Of a stretch of 64,000 nucleotides of DNA, positions 38,401-48,778 are shown one piece after another. The translations under genes and the position numbers were made by a program. The stretch is from positions 14,496,983 through 14,560,982 of the forward strand of contig NC_058337.1 in the NCBI RefSeq assembly GCF_905475395.1. The letters are read 5' to 3'. The notes under the pieces were generated by a model. The model saw only the letters and a program-made list of their open reading frames with translations. It made no database searches and was not told the DNA's origin. How positions within the stretch are numbered: the stretch's first letter is position 1; the number at the start of each line of letters is the position of its first letter. This DNA comes from Chrysoperla carnea. Lineage: Eukaryota; Arthropoda; Insecta; Neuroptera; Chrysopidae.

Positions 38401-41400
38401 GAACATCTAATGGCCAACTTTTTTGTCCTATTTACAAAAAAAAAGACAAACGTTGTATTTTATATCGTTTAAAATTCTTTCCAGTCTGAATGACTTTTCT
38501 CGAATCAAAATTGTATATAGTAAAATAACTTGTATTAGAAAAAAAGCTAGGTTGTTAATTGAACGGCTAATTAAGTTAGTTGGCTGCGACATATTTATCT
38601 ATCTACCTTCAGTCAATACATATATATCACCAAACCCTGAATCGGCCAAAGCCCATTTTAATTACAAGTGAGTTTTATATTGAGTTAGATTAGTTTTAGG
38701 TCCTTGAAATTATAATCGTTAAAATGTACTAAAAAAAAGGGCCAAAAGGATTTTTTTTTGACTGGCTGAGAGTTTTGGCTGTATTTAAAAAAATATTACA
38801 TTTGACGAAATTTATTAATTGTTTCTTACCGCATTTTAAAGAATCTGTAGTGGTTGTACATGTTGTAGATGACAAATCACTAGTCGTCGAACTTAGTAAA
38901 CTAGATGGTTTGGTATTTCGGTTTGTAATACTAGGACGTTGATTAGTTCGAACAGGTGGACAAAAAATATGAGTACACATTATACTTTTTGTTGAATCTG
39001 AAATTTTAACAAAACGTTAATAATTTGAATAAAAATTATAGACTGGACTCTAATAATATTGCATGTATCGATACTTGTATTTAGTACTGATTTATATTGT
39101 ATATAAATGGTATATTTTGTATATACCAAACATACATCAAAAAATTTGTATTAAGGAGGTCACAAACACCGCGACACGAGATTTTTATGTATTATAAGAT
39201 AAATTTACAAAGTACTACTAAAAACTATCGATACTGGTAAAAATTATATCAATGATGATATAAATGGACTCTTAATTATAAGCATTATCAATTTAAAAAA
39301 TAATAAAATATACAAACCAGTATTTGATCGAAGTGAATGAATTTTTAAACATGTACCACGGAATGTTAAAGCAGCACTGCCAAATATCATTTCGCCCAGC
39401 ATGTTGATATCACCGTTAGGACGATTAATCTGCAAAATAAATTAAAAAATTTAATTTAACAAATACAAAAAGTAATCAACATTTTTATACTCTGCAGGTA
39501 TTAAATTAGTAGTATATCAAATTTTCTATAAAGTTTGTAACCCTTAGAAATGTTGATGGTAGAATAATCAAAATTTTGATAAAGTTGTTCACAAAATCAC
39601 ATGTGTTCTAGACTTAAAAGATGGAAAGATTTTTTGAATTCATAAACCAGCAAAATCGGTCAGTTTTTACATGGGTTCATCAATCGGCTCGTCTTTTGAG
39701 CTCAAAAATCAGCCTTTTAAAAATGAAACAGCTTTTTTTTTTATAAACATTTTTTCATAAACTCTATAGATTCACGACAATTTCAGCTGGAGATTAGTAC
39801 ACATTAATTGAATTTTGTGTAATTTGAAAAATTTTATATTTTTAATAAAAGTTGATATTTTATAAAGAATAACTTTCTAATTTAAAAACTTCTTCTAGCT
39901 CGTATAAATAATGATCAAGAGCTGATTAAGTCAAATTCAAGATCACTGTGTCGAGAATCAGTTTAACTCCAATCCCTTTAATGTGATTTATTTTATTTCA
40001 CCATAGAAATTAAAAATTATTTCTTAATGCTTTTTGAGTTTTTTTGTTTGTTATTTGACCCTGATGATCTTTAAATATCATTAAAAAAAGGCAAGTACCT
40101 ATCTATCTAAACGTTAAATTTTCAAAAACAGAAGTTCCTATTTAAAAAATTCAACTTGCTCTTGAAATAACTCAAGGTTAAGTTCAAGATCAATTTTAAA
40201 GTTATCGTTAGATGGCACCGTCCTAGTTCAACAACTTTTGTTGAGTTATTTAGGTGGATACATTAAAATGGCCCACCGTGTAAATGAATTTTTTCATCAC
40301 AGATATAAAACATAAAGGTGATTATAAATAAATAGTAGAATAATCAATAAACAGTAAATATTGAAATCTAGAAATTTCTTAGATAGAATATGCTTGTAGG
40401 GCATTAAAACAATAGAACAATAGCAGTGTAAGGCGTGTCCAACGTGGACCACTGTCTGCATCTGACAGTCCGAGGGAATTCGCGTCTTGAAGAATGTGAC
40501 GAAAAAATCTATTCTGTGATGTTTGTGTTTCATTCTACTTTAACTGTCACTGTCAATTCATAGAAAAGTGAATGGATTGAATTATCAACTCTATTGTAAT
40601 TCTAGCCTGCTTTGATAAATGTCGCCACTAATGCCGCAAAACAAGAATTTGGCAAGATTTGCGTTTAGTTAGTTTTTTTGTTTTGTTGATTTTTTTCCAA
40701 TTTAAGTTTTATAATTCTCTACAATAACTCAAACAAAATTTTGTTCTTTTTAAACGATGTAAATATGAACCCAAGACGTTCAATAAAACATGTACATGAA
40801 TCCGCGCTCATTTTTATTCAGTCCAGCAATATTTGCTAGTATTGTGTTATCGTCACGGGAAATTCCTGCCTGTCAAAATTGGAGATGCCCCATATCAGGC
40901 GAGAAATATGTTTAATTCGTCGCTCGTCCATCACTTTCTTTTGATTATCGATAATTTTTTTTAATGAAAATTCTAGTAATGCGCCAAATATGAAATTTAG
41001 CTCTTGCCCCACTACTGAAATAAAATTATAAATAAAAATACAGTCTGGAAAATTCTAAACGGGAGATATAAGAACAGGCTTAAAGTCGGTAAAATCAGTT
41101 CTGTGCAGTATAGTATATTGTGAAGCTTTCTGGTAATCGATAAAGAAAAGTGAAATTGTGAAATAAATGGTTCAGTTGTGAATTGTAAAATAAATTAAAA
41201 AATTTTTTTTAATTTCAAATTTCTAAAATTTGTTTCAATTAAGAGACAAACTTTTGAAAACTTACTAATTTTGTGGGTTTTTTTTTTTTGCAATATTTTA
41301 AGTTTGTTATGAGATAAGAAAACTCAGGTCTATTGAGCCAATAATATCTGCAGCAACTAAAAGATGCCTCTTTTAACTATAACAACCTTTTAAGGGTCTT

Positions 41401-44400
41401 TTTTCCAAAAACATTTCGCTAATAAATATTCAGCTGAGTTAATTATAGGGGATTGCTCCGTGTATATCTTAGAAAACAAATTATTATGGTTAGGTTATAT
41501 TGGCTGTCCACGAAGGACACACTTAGGCTATAGAGCCCATTGTGATACCATATATGTGTTTTACCACCTTTCCGCTGATACTTTCATTTATCAGTTCCTC
41601 AATGTCAGAGGCTGAGTGCACCTCCTTCATGCATATACCATGCACTACACCAGCCCATCACAGCTATTCATTTAATTAATTTTTGTTGCGACGGCGGGAA
41701 TCGAACCCGCTACTTTAAGCATACCGCGGACGGAATTTGTTACGCCTTAACTGAGCTAATAAGGCGACTACTTTGTTTAGTACAAATTCTTATAGTAAAA
41801 AAAGATTTAGACTTCAAATTTTACTACAATTTAGAATCTTATGATTCTTTCAATCTGATGATTAATTATTCTTAACAAGAAATTCTCATTGGTTTACGCA
41901 GCTCTTACGTAACGAATTTGTTTTGAATGACATTGTATACAACAAATTTTACTTTAGAGATTTGCGTCATTGAATCTAATTATTTCGCAAAACATCAAAA
42001 TATTATTTGAAAAAGTACTTTGATCACACGCGAATTTGTAAACGTCTAATCACTCTAATAATACTCATACTCATAATGTTAAAATTTAATGGATATAAGC
42101 CAAAATTTGTAGACTTTCATTGACGTACATTTTATTTTTCATCAATTAAAATGTTATTAATTAATTAGACTTAATACTATAAACGTACTTTGAATCTTAG
42201 AGTAATTAATACGAAAGATTTACAAACGCACTCAGTATACAATTTACTATGCTATATTATTATGCAACATGAAAACAACTTTGACCCGGTTTTTAAAGTT
42301 TGTGAGAACATTTTTTGACTTTACATAATCAAAAATTAATACATTTCATCGAATTATGCAAAAAATCATTTTTGCAAAAACATCTATATAATCGTCAATT
42401 TCTGATCTACGATTTCAAATTGTTAAGAAATTTACTCAAAACATAAATTAACGAAAAAGCTGTTGATAGAGTTCCTCCCATTTTATTTTCAAAGAAAATC
42501 GAAACGATATTGTATATTGTATAATACGAATTTTAAACTTTAAGCATATTTTCCCTAAAATTGAATATTTTGTGTGACGGATAACATAGCCTAAAATATT
42601 TACTTATTCGTTTTCAAATTTGATTTATAATCACTTGCCTCATCGATAACCTGTTGAAACTTTGTAATAAAGCGGCAATCAAACTATTTTTTAAAAGTTA
42701 ATAGATGATCATATCGCAAATAACGGAATCACGAAATTTATTCACATGTAAGTGGGTTGTCTAACTATTTCAACCGATTTGGCTTGCCCACCTATTATTT
42801 TCCTAAAAATCACTTTGAAGATTATACTTTCGCGTAAAAATCGTCCGGTTACTGATAAGCAAGCCCGGTATTCTAAAAAACAAAACAAAAAAAGAGTTGC
42901 CAAACTTTTCCGACGAAATTGGCCTGGCAAGCAATTTTTTTTTTTTTTTTTTGAAAACGTAGATTGGAAGCTATAATTTCACGTGAAAATTATCCGGTTA
43001 CCTCATGAGCCAAGTGAGTATACCAATTTTGCATTGAAAATTTGTAACTATTCGTAAATTGGTGTCTTGAACAAATTCGAGTCATAAAATGGCAAGAAAT
43101 AATATTAAACGAAAAGAACTGTGGGGACGGACAAATCAACACCTCCCCGTAAGTAGCTGCATAACGTAATGGCCTAGGAATAATCAAGAAATTCCAACAG
43201 CACATGTGGTAACGTACATTTTGTCACAGCAATTAACTACATTTTTTTCGATAAAATGTACGGTTTTCAAGTAATAAAAAACAAACTTTTTAATTTTTGA
43301 CCGGAGTTGAGAAAAATACTAATCCTTAAAAATAGTGTACATCTTTCGCCGAAAACTTTCCTACTTAAAAATACAAAACAAAGTTAAATAAACGTATGAA
43401 CTTACAAAATTAGTTTGTTATTTTAAAGAATATGAAATAAACGCAATTTGTTTGAAAAAAATGGAGAACAATATTTGTTAGATTCAGCTCGTTTTTCTCC
43501 ATTGAATGGAACGACAAAAGATGTATCATATATGTAAAAAGTACAAATAATTTACGTTTCAATATCATTGAAAAACCACTTTTTTTAAATGAAGACAACA
43601 TACTATGAAATTTTAAGTTTTTAAACTTGTCTTCTATTAAGCATGTTACTTTCCATTTTCACTTACTTACAAAATTTAGGATAGGTCAGTTGTACAGACA
43701 TAAGTGTCCCAAATTAAAATAAAAACATGTATTTTAATGTTTTATATAATTCATTAGCAAAATTTTTTGTTGCCAAGAATTATTACGTGAACCTATTTTA
43801 TATCCGTATGTATGGTATGCAATATACAAAATTTATGTTAAATATTATATATCTATGCGAGCCAACGAGGTTATATATAAACATAGAGGCTTAAAAGCAT
43901 AGGAAATGCAATAAGCGAATTATTGACCGCTAAAAGAGACCGAAAACAGGGACCGTCTTCCCTCTTTGTCTCGCAGCCTGACAAAGCGCGAATATTAATA
44001 TTTTGAATTATTGTATAAACACGTGCATACCTGTGTATTTCATAAAGGTAATATAAGACAGACGAAGGCAGCTATACGCGTACTTTTTTTAGGTCTCTCT
44101 CTATAACGATCAACCAATGGATGGCCACATTACGGTTCTATGTTATTAATTCTATGATACGAGCTAACATACATAGTTATTTTTTTCTATCGCTAGATAG
44201 TTTTTCTTAGCATTAAAGTCCTTAAGCGTCCAATTTATAATACAGCTATATTTATGTACTTAAAATATAAATGAAATGTTTCAAAAATTTTATTTATAAT
44301 CTGTTCCTTAAACACACATATTCGCTTAAAAGATTTTGTTTGTGAGAGATTTTTTTTCGGAGTGATTGACAATATAATATCTTAACGATTTAGAAGAGCA

Positions 44401-47400
44401 ATGTATTCACTTACATTATCAACTCAAGATGAGAGTATGCATCTACAAAATATATGCAATTGATTACCCTAAAGTAGACATTGCTCTCTGCATTTTTTCA
44501 AGCATCTCAACACAAATAGTTCGGGAGAAAGGACTTTTTCTTCTCTAAAAAGAGTATAAAGTTATTGATGTGCAAATAAGAGCCAAGGTTGGCTTAATGT
44601 CCGTACATTATTGTTTATTGAAGGTCATTTAGTGCAAGAAATTGATGGATTAATAGATGTGAAGAAATGTACATCATAAGTGGTAAAAGGGCGCCATGTC
44701 AGAAGGGGCTTAAGACACTGTTAATGAGTGAGTGATATTCCTTTTCCTTTTTCTTTAGAATGTACGTACGGATGTATGCAGTGAGTATACATATATACGG
44801 ATGCATACCAGCCCCGTTTTTTAAGATAGTAATCAGAAATTTATTCTTTAACCCAAATGAATAAGCGTCAGTCTAGCAAAAACATAAAAAACTTGTATGA
44901 CACGTCATTTGAAAAATGTTGAAAATAGTTCGACAATGGGGAATGTCTTTAAATAGTTTTGCTGTAGTATTTTCAATAAAACAAAATATTAAAATTTTCT
45001 TTAATTGTTATTTTAGACTAAATATGAACATTCTTTAAAATTCTTATCAGCAAATTTACGGATAGTATTTAAAACAAAAAATAAAATATTTTATTTTTGA
45101 CTCAATTGTTAATTTAGACTAAAAATGAGATTCTTGAAAACTCTTATCGGCATCTTTACGAATAGTATTTACAGCAACAACAAAAATTTTATTGCTGCTT
45201 TATATGCCAAATTTATCGCGGCGCCACTAAGGAGTGGAACTTGACAATTACAAAAACTATTTTCAAACTATTTTCAACTAGGCATCATAAGGAACAAACA
45301 AAATTAAATCGGTTTTGTTTCACTCTAGTTTCTTCGATTTATGCATATATGCAAACTTGGTTATACCAAATGAATACAGATTTATTTAAAAGTAAAAAAA
45401 AAAAAAATTCGTACCTGATAAACACTACCATTTGATGTTTCAATAAGTGTCGTTTTCGTTTGAACATCTTCATTGGCAGATGTTTTTTTATTGGAATTTT
45501 GATTTTCTTCTATTTGACTTGTGGACAATTGTCTTTGTGACAATGTATTATCTGTTGATATTTTACGAGAATTTGTTGACTGTGAAAAACTATCAATATT
45601 ATTTGAGGAATTTGAATTATTTGGATGTGCTCCAATTGATGAAGCTTTAGACGCTGTTGCTGTGCCATTTACAACTAATTTTCGAACAGCCGATGAGTCA
45701 AAGAGTAACTGACGATTTTGCCATTCACATTCACGAAATAATATAATGCGCACTTGTTGATCAGAAAATGTAAAACCAGCCCAACTGAAAAAAATAATTT
45801 TTTTTAAAATATAAAACAGTTTAGTCATTTAATAATTCTATATGCCCCCTCCCACTATATTACTAATTAAAACAAGCAGAACATTAAAAATTTTTTACTT
45901 TTTACTCACAAAAATATAATTTTTTATTTATTCGAAAACAAAACATCATTAAATATCCCATTTCAATACAAATGATGTCCACTAAATGGCAATATCTATC
46001 GAGAAACTACAGAAGATTTAAGCTACATATGACTTGGTACTACATCTTACCACATTATTACATCTTTCCATTAGTACTTATATAGTCTATACTTGATGCG
46101 TTTTATCGAGGCCAACTTTTTATACCACGCATATATGTAATATGCAAGGTATACTAAGTTTAGTTCCAAGTTTGTAACGCTTAATAACGGTGTTCATACA
46201 ATCACCTAATTAATCCATTTCCGGTTGCCCGTCCGTCCGCCTGTGGACACGATAACTCAAAAACGAAAAAAGATATTGAGCTGAAATTTTTACAACGTAC
46301 TCAGGACGTAAAAAGTAAGGTTGAGTTCGTAAATGAGCATCATAGGTCAATTGGGTCTTGGGTCCGTAGGACCCATCTTGTAAACCGTTAGAGATAGAAC
46401 AAAAGTTTAAGCGTAAAAAATGTTCCTTATCAAAAAATAAACAACTTTTGTTTGAAACTTTTTTTCGTAAACATCACTGTTTACCCGTGAGGGCGCCAAT
46501 TAGGCTGAAATTTTATAGTATGTAATAGGTTGGCTGATAAGTCCCCGGTCTGACACATAGATGGCGTCGCTAGTATTAAATGCATATTATTTTTATATAG
46601 TACCAACCTTCAAATGATTCGTGTCAAAATTTGACGTCTGTAAGTCAATTAGTTTGTGAGATAGAGCGTCTTTTGTGAAGCAACTTTTGTTATTGTGAAA
46701 AAAATGGAAAAAAAGGAATTTCGTGTTTTGATAAAATACTGTTTTCTGAAGGGAAAAAATACAGTGGAAGCAAAAACTTGGCTTGATAATGAGTTTCCGG
46801 ACTCTGTATTTTTTCCCTTCAGAAAACAGTATTTTATCAAAACACGAAATTCCATTTTTTCCATTTTTTTCACAATAACAAAAGTTGCTTCACAAAAGAC
46901 GCTCTATCTCACAAACTAATTGACTTACAGACGTCAAATTTTGACACGAATCATTTGAAGGTTGGTACTATATAAAAATAATATGCATTTAATACTAGCG
47001 ACGCCATCTATGTGTCAGACCGGGGACTTATCAGTCAACCTGTTACTATACTTGAATATCAGATATGTATGTGTCACATGTATGTATTTGTTATGCGATA
47101 AAGAAATCAATACTGACTATGCATGGTATTTCAACAATTAACTCAGTCAATTGTTTGTTTTCACTTTTTTAACTTTAAAGTATGTTTTCGAGCCTAATAG
47201 TACAATTTAATAGATTCAAATTTATATTTTTGCTAATATAAATAATTTTAAATCAGAATTAAAAAATCAAACTATTTAAATTAAACTATGTGCTTTAAAA
47301 ATATACTTTGTTTTTGGTGAAATATAGAATTAATAATGGTGGTAAAAATACGTGTGATAGCTCGTTGGATTTGGAATGATGTCAGGAAAAAGTGCCAGAA

Positions 47401-48778
47401 GCATTTTTCACCACTAATGAAAAATTAATTAAATTTCATTAAAAATGAAAAAAAGGGGTATTTCGTGCATAGGGTAGCGGGTTCGATTCCCGCCGTCGCA
47501 ACAAAAATTAATATAATAAATAGTTGTGATGGGCTGGTATAGTGCTCTGAAATTGAGGAGCTGATGAAATTATCAGCGGAAAAGGTGGTAATACACATTT
47601 GGTATCACAATGGGCTCTATAGCCTAAGTGTGCCCTTCGTGGACAGCCAATATAACCTAACCTAACCTGTGCATTATGGACAAGAGTAACGAGCTTTTAT
47701 ATAACCTGTATTACTTACAAAACATAAAATCGGGTACCGAAAATTGAAGTATAAAACCTAATTTGATTCTTTTGAAGCAAAGAATCAGAATCTGCTACAA
47801 AAAATAAGTAGTTCCATTGAAAAAGTTGGATCATCGTTTAGCCTGAAAGGATCTTTCAGAATATAAAACTAGACATATTTGTCACAAAAAAGATTCGTAT
47901 TTTACCGGTTTTTATAATTTTAAAAAAATTCTTATAGACAATATCACGGTAACTGATCAATTTAGCCGGTAAACAACTGGTTTTCGGACTTTTTTCCTAT
48001 GTCCTTATCTTGAAAAGAGACTAGATCGGTGAAAAATTTCAAATAAAAAAACGATTTCATTTTGTCTATACTTTTCATAAACCAAAGTCCAGAGGTCAGA
48101 CAGTAAGCAGCTGTGCAGTCAATTCATTCAGTGCCTCTGTTTAATTCAAATCGAATTTTGACTTTTAAGCGACAACTCGAAAATTGCTATTTTTAATTTT
48201 AGATTTATTTTGACGAGGACCGCGTCGTGCCTTAATATACTCGAACCCTACATTATATTTTTAAAATAATATTGTTTACTCCATCCGACCTATAACAAAA
48301 TTTTATGTCTTGTGATCAGCTAAAAGCATATGACCACTTACACAATCTCGCGTGCTTAGTCATGAGATAAACAACAAAAACAGTAATTAATAAATTCTAT
48401 AAAATGAATTTTTCTGTACGTCTTAGCCATTTATGTTTAGCACGATGCTATGTAACAATTAATTTTATACATGAAAATGAAAATATACTTAATCCTAATT
48501 TATTTTCAAATTATCTGTCTAGAATGCATTGTTTTCTTATTGTTATCCAATTTGTTGTTGCAATTGTTTCAAAACAATTAAATAAACCAAGAAATTCAAA
48601 ATTTTTTTGTAATTTAGTTAATACGCGTAGTATACGCGATGCGTACATAATGTTATTTACTTGATAAATAAAATTTTAAGATAAATAACAATCATATAAA
48701 TATATTCCCTTACCCATTATCATTGTTGTTTTTAGGATTCTTCTTTTTAATAGAAAAAAATTTGTTGATAAAAGCCAT
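26462..48778 (-). CDS. FNIP: Folliculin-interacting protein (FNIP), complete, 12 coding exons
   Basis: Exons in transcription order: 48778-48714, 45784-45415, 39429-39318, 38997-38830, 38427-38293, 37101-36801, 35100-34642, 33997-33761, 32748-31324, 30597-30361, 29449-29281, 26668-26462. All phases agree and give 1294 residues (human FNIP1: 1166). FNIPs pair with folliculin at the lysosome; the complex is the GAP for RagC/D and links nutrients and AMPK to mTORC1. Hallmarks: N-terminal basic MAFINKFF, longin core (LLFDSS; MLGEMIFGSAALTFRG, residues ~20-185), and DENN-type parts (ALITAVLTHHLGW; GAIGCPSKFAQTVVVGK near 560-615; PISEAICILADMDNW near 1155-1169; final PLLLAVASTHTPQVAQ, the FNIP C-terminal signature). 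Exon 9 encodes a 475-residue, low-complexity, charged insert with several CxxC pairs and a CQCGFKDC motif. In this family the catalytic Arg sits in folliculin, so none is expected here. Introns are rich in inverted repeats. Confidence 0.95.
27491..27800 (+). repeat. Dispersed family 1, copy A (5'-truncated)
   Basis: It begins at GTCAATTGGGTCTTGGGTCC and runs through the shared ACAACTTTTGTTTGAAAC and TTTCAACAGTTAACTCAGTC blocks to TTGTTTGTTTTCACTT. It lacks the TATACC half found in copy B. It lies in FNIP intron 11. Confidence 0.75.
28468..28582 (+). repeat. Tandem duplication, ~57-bp unit x2
   Basis: The unit AACGC(C/T)A + T-run + CTT + A-run + ACATAGCTTTTAATATCTGTG occurs twice in succession in FNIP intron 11. 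The units differ mainly in homopolymer length, as expected for replication slippage. Confidence 0.65.
28810..29240 (-). mobile_element. Helentron/HINE-like element with internal tandem and (AT)n
   Basis: On the minus strand, a near-terminal hairpin ACCGAGCAAAGCTCGGT (around 28818-28834) is followed by CATCCAGATATTATATATA. The other end has AACGAGCAATTCTTGTATA and an (AT)~12 run (about 29180-29203). Inside, a ~57-bp unit (TTAACTACGATATACACCAA, TAGATGTCAG) is tandemly doubled at about 28926-29041. Short elements with a terminal hairpin and internal microsatellite fit the Helentron-associated INE (DINE-1-like) class. It lies in FNIP intron 11 beside exon 11. Confidence 0.5.
29725..30343. mobile_element. 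Long inverted repeat (~619 bp) in FNIP intron 10
   Basis: The arms begin AAAAAACAAAGCAAATCC and pair with the inverse ending at 30343. Further paired blocks include a GGTGGAATCCTTCTGAAAAA-type block, AAGATGAGGTTTTTGTAATC, CGACATTCAGG and AATGGAGG/CCCCC, meeting near 30035. It is noncoding. The right end lies 18 bases from the donor side of exon 10, so the transcript would carry a large hairpin next to a splice site. Confidence 0.72.
32792..33362. mobile_element. Long inverted repeat (~570 bp) in FNIP intron 8
   Basis: The ends ATAGAGCAGGC (32792) and GCCTGCTCTAT (to 33362) are inverted. AATTGACATTTATCTGTTTC on the right matches the inverse of GAAACAGATAAATGTCAATT on the left, and ATATTCCGG, TTGTTCA.AA.GC and TGCATTTT-type blocks are also paired. 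It is noncoding. Its left end is about 40 bases from the exon 9 acceptor. Confidence 0.72.
34056..34318 (-). repeat. Dispersed family 1, copy D (half element)
   Basis: The minus strand carries the TATACC-side half: CCAAGTTTGTAACACCTAAA, TCCATTTCCGTTTGTCCGTC, CACGATAACTCG and GAGTTCGTAAATGAGCAACA. The other half, with the CTTGGGTCC block, is missing. FNIP intron 7. Confidence 0.7.
35225..35885 (+). mobile_element. R1/Jockey-type LINE reverse transcriptase remnant
   Basis: Conceptual translation shows VLSPLKWNIALNELLIKL, then KTTAYADKVAIDA (the place of the YADD catalytic box), ALKVLKRWCS, LGMNPDNTKLE, LSEKVEYLRIILGL, and further on KFQRLVSILIQFTGNTIESL. The order and spacing match the RT palm and thumb of R1/Jockey LINEs. 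The frame is interrupted by stops (for example after VAIDA) and shifts, and the second catalytic Asp is replaced by Lys, so it is dead. Both ends are missing. It lies sense to the window, antisense to FNIP, in intron 6. Confidence 0.72.
36038..36188. mobile_element. Short inverted-repeat element next to the LINE remnant
   Basis: ATTGAAGACGTA..CTCTGAAGAGTAT at the left pairs with the inverse ending at 36188; GTATGCAGCTGGAGT and AGCTAGTTGCATCC continue the arms inward with mismatches. It is noncoding and has no clear flanking duplication. Confidence 0.55.
37215..37450 (+). repeat. Two diverged tandem units (~115 bp)
   Basis: The units share GGACGTCTAATTGA/GGCCGTTTAATTGA, the AAAGTTTG block, CCTAAGC and AGCTATTAAT(G/T)AATTGGA in the same order. 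They are more GC-rich than the surroundings and lie in FNIP intron 5, about 100 bases upstream of exon 6. Origin unknown. Confidence 0.5.
41485..41768 (-). mobile_element. tRNA-derived SINE, full-length copy
   Basis: On the minus strand it begins CGCCTTATTAGCTCAGTTAA (A box) and has AGCGGGTTCGATTCCCGC (B box with T-arm pairing) about 70 bases in. It continues through ACAAAAATTAAT and GATGGGCTGG to a body ending GTGTCCTTCGTGGACAGCCA, then a TATAACCTAACC tail. Internal Pol III promoter boxes, a tRNA-unrelated body and a simple tail define a SINE. A second copy at 47456-47675 confirms it as a family. FNIP intron 2, same strand as the gene. Confidence 0.82.
42800..43005 (+). repeat. Local direct duplication, ~50-bp unit
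   Basis: A block ending CGCGTAAAAATCGTCCGGTTAC (to about 42852) recurs as CACGTGAAAATTATCCGGTTAC (to about 43003), with similar preceding sequence (GAAGATTATACTTT and GGAAGCTATAATTT). The copies are ~150 bases apart with a T18 run between them. FNIP intron 2. Confidence 0.45.
43835..44225 (+). repeat. Unassigned repeat also present at 21585-21680
   Basis: GTTAAATATTATATATCTA..CGAG (43835) and GAGCTAACATACATAG..TTTTTTTCTATCGCTAGA (44160) match one continuous stretch at 21585-21665. The copy here is split by about 300 bases of other sequence, so either this copy is interrupted or the other one is internally deleted. No coding sequence. Confidence 0.5.
44983..45185 (+). repeat. Tandem duplication, ~115-bp unit x2
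   Basis: TTGTTA(T/A)TTTAGACTAAA followed by ATGA.ATTCTT, CTCTTATC.GCA and TTTACG(G/A)ATAGTATTTA occurs twice in a row, moderately diverged. FNIP intron 2, about 230 bases downstream of exon 2. Confidence 0.6.
46121..47168 (+). repeat. Dispersed family 1, copy B (interrupted by a mariner palindrome)
   Basis: This is the most complete copy: TATACCACGCATATATG start, GTTTGTAACGCTTAATAA, GTCCGTCCGCCTGTGGACAC, CTTGGGTCCGTAGGACCCAT, and the end TTGTTTGTTTTCACTT. The element at 46525-47043 is inserted at a TA inside it; removing that insert gives a family member of about 527 bp. FNIP intron 1. Confidence 0.8.
46525..47043. mobile_element. Himar1-like mariner palindrome (519 bp, TA target duplication)
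   Basis: Two 240-bp arms (46525-46764 and 46804-47043) are near-perfect inverted copies around a 39-bp loop. Each arm is a mariner 5' end: terminal ATAGGTTGGCTGATAAGTCC (right end ACAGGTTGACTGATAAGTCC), the 5' leader, and the start of transposase. The left arm plus loop encodes MEKKEFRVLIKYCFLKGKNT then VEAKTWLDNEFPDS, which matches the first 34 residues of Himar1 transposase as I recall it. TA flanks both ends (46523-46524 and 47044-47045). It is non-autonomous and was mobilised by a full element elsewhere. The arms differ at only a few positions, so it is young. Confidence 0.92.
47456..47675 (+). mobile_element. tRNA-derived SINE, 5'-truncated copy with internal deletion
   Basis: It shares with the minus-strand copy at 41485-41768 the B-box region AGCGGGTTCGATTCCCGCC, GATGGGCTGGT, TATCAGCGGAAA, GGTATCACAATGGGCTCTAT, the CTTCGTGGACAGCCA 3' body and a TATAACCTAACCTAACC tail. 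It lacks the A-box part and about 45 bases of the middle. FNIP intron 1, opposite to the gene. Confidence 0.8.

Noticed and set aside
46649-46919. Two mirrored 74-codon open frames as genes
   Set aside because: They are the transposase start reading through the centre of the mariner palindrome on either strand, not host proteins.
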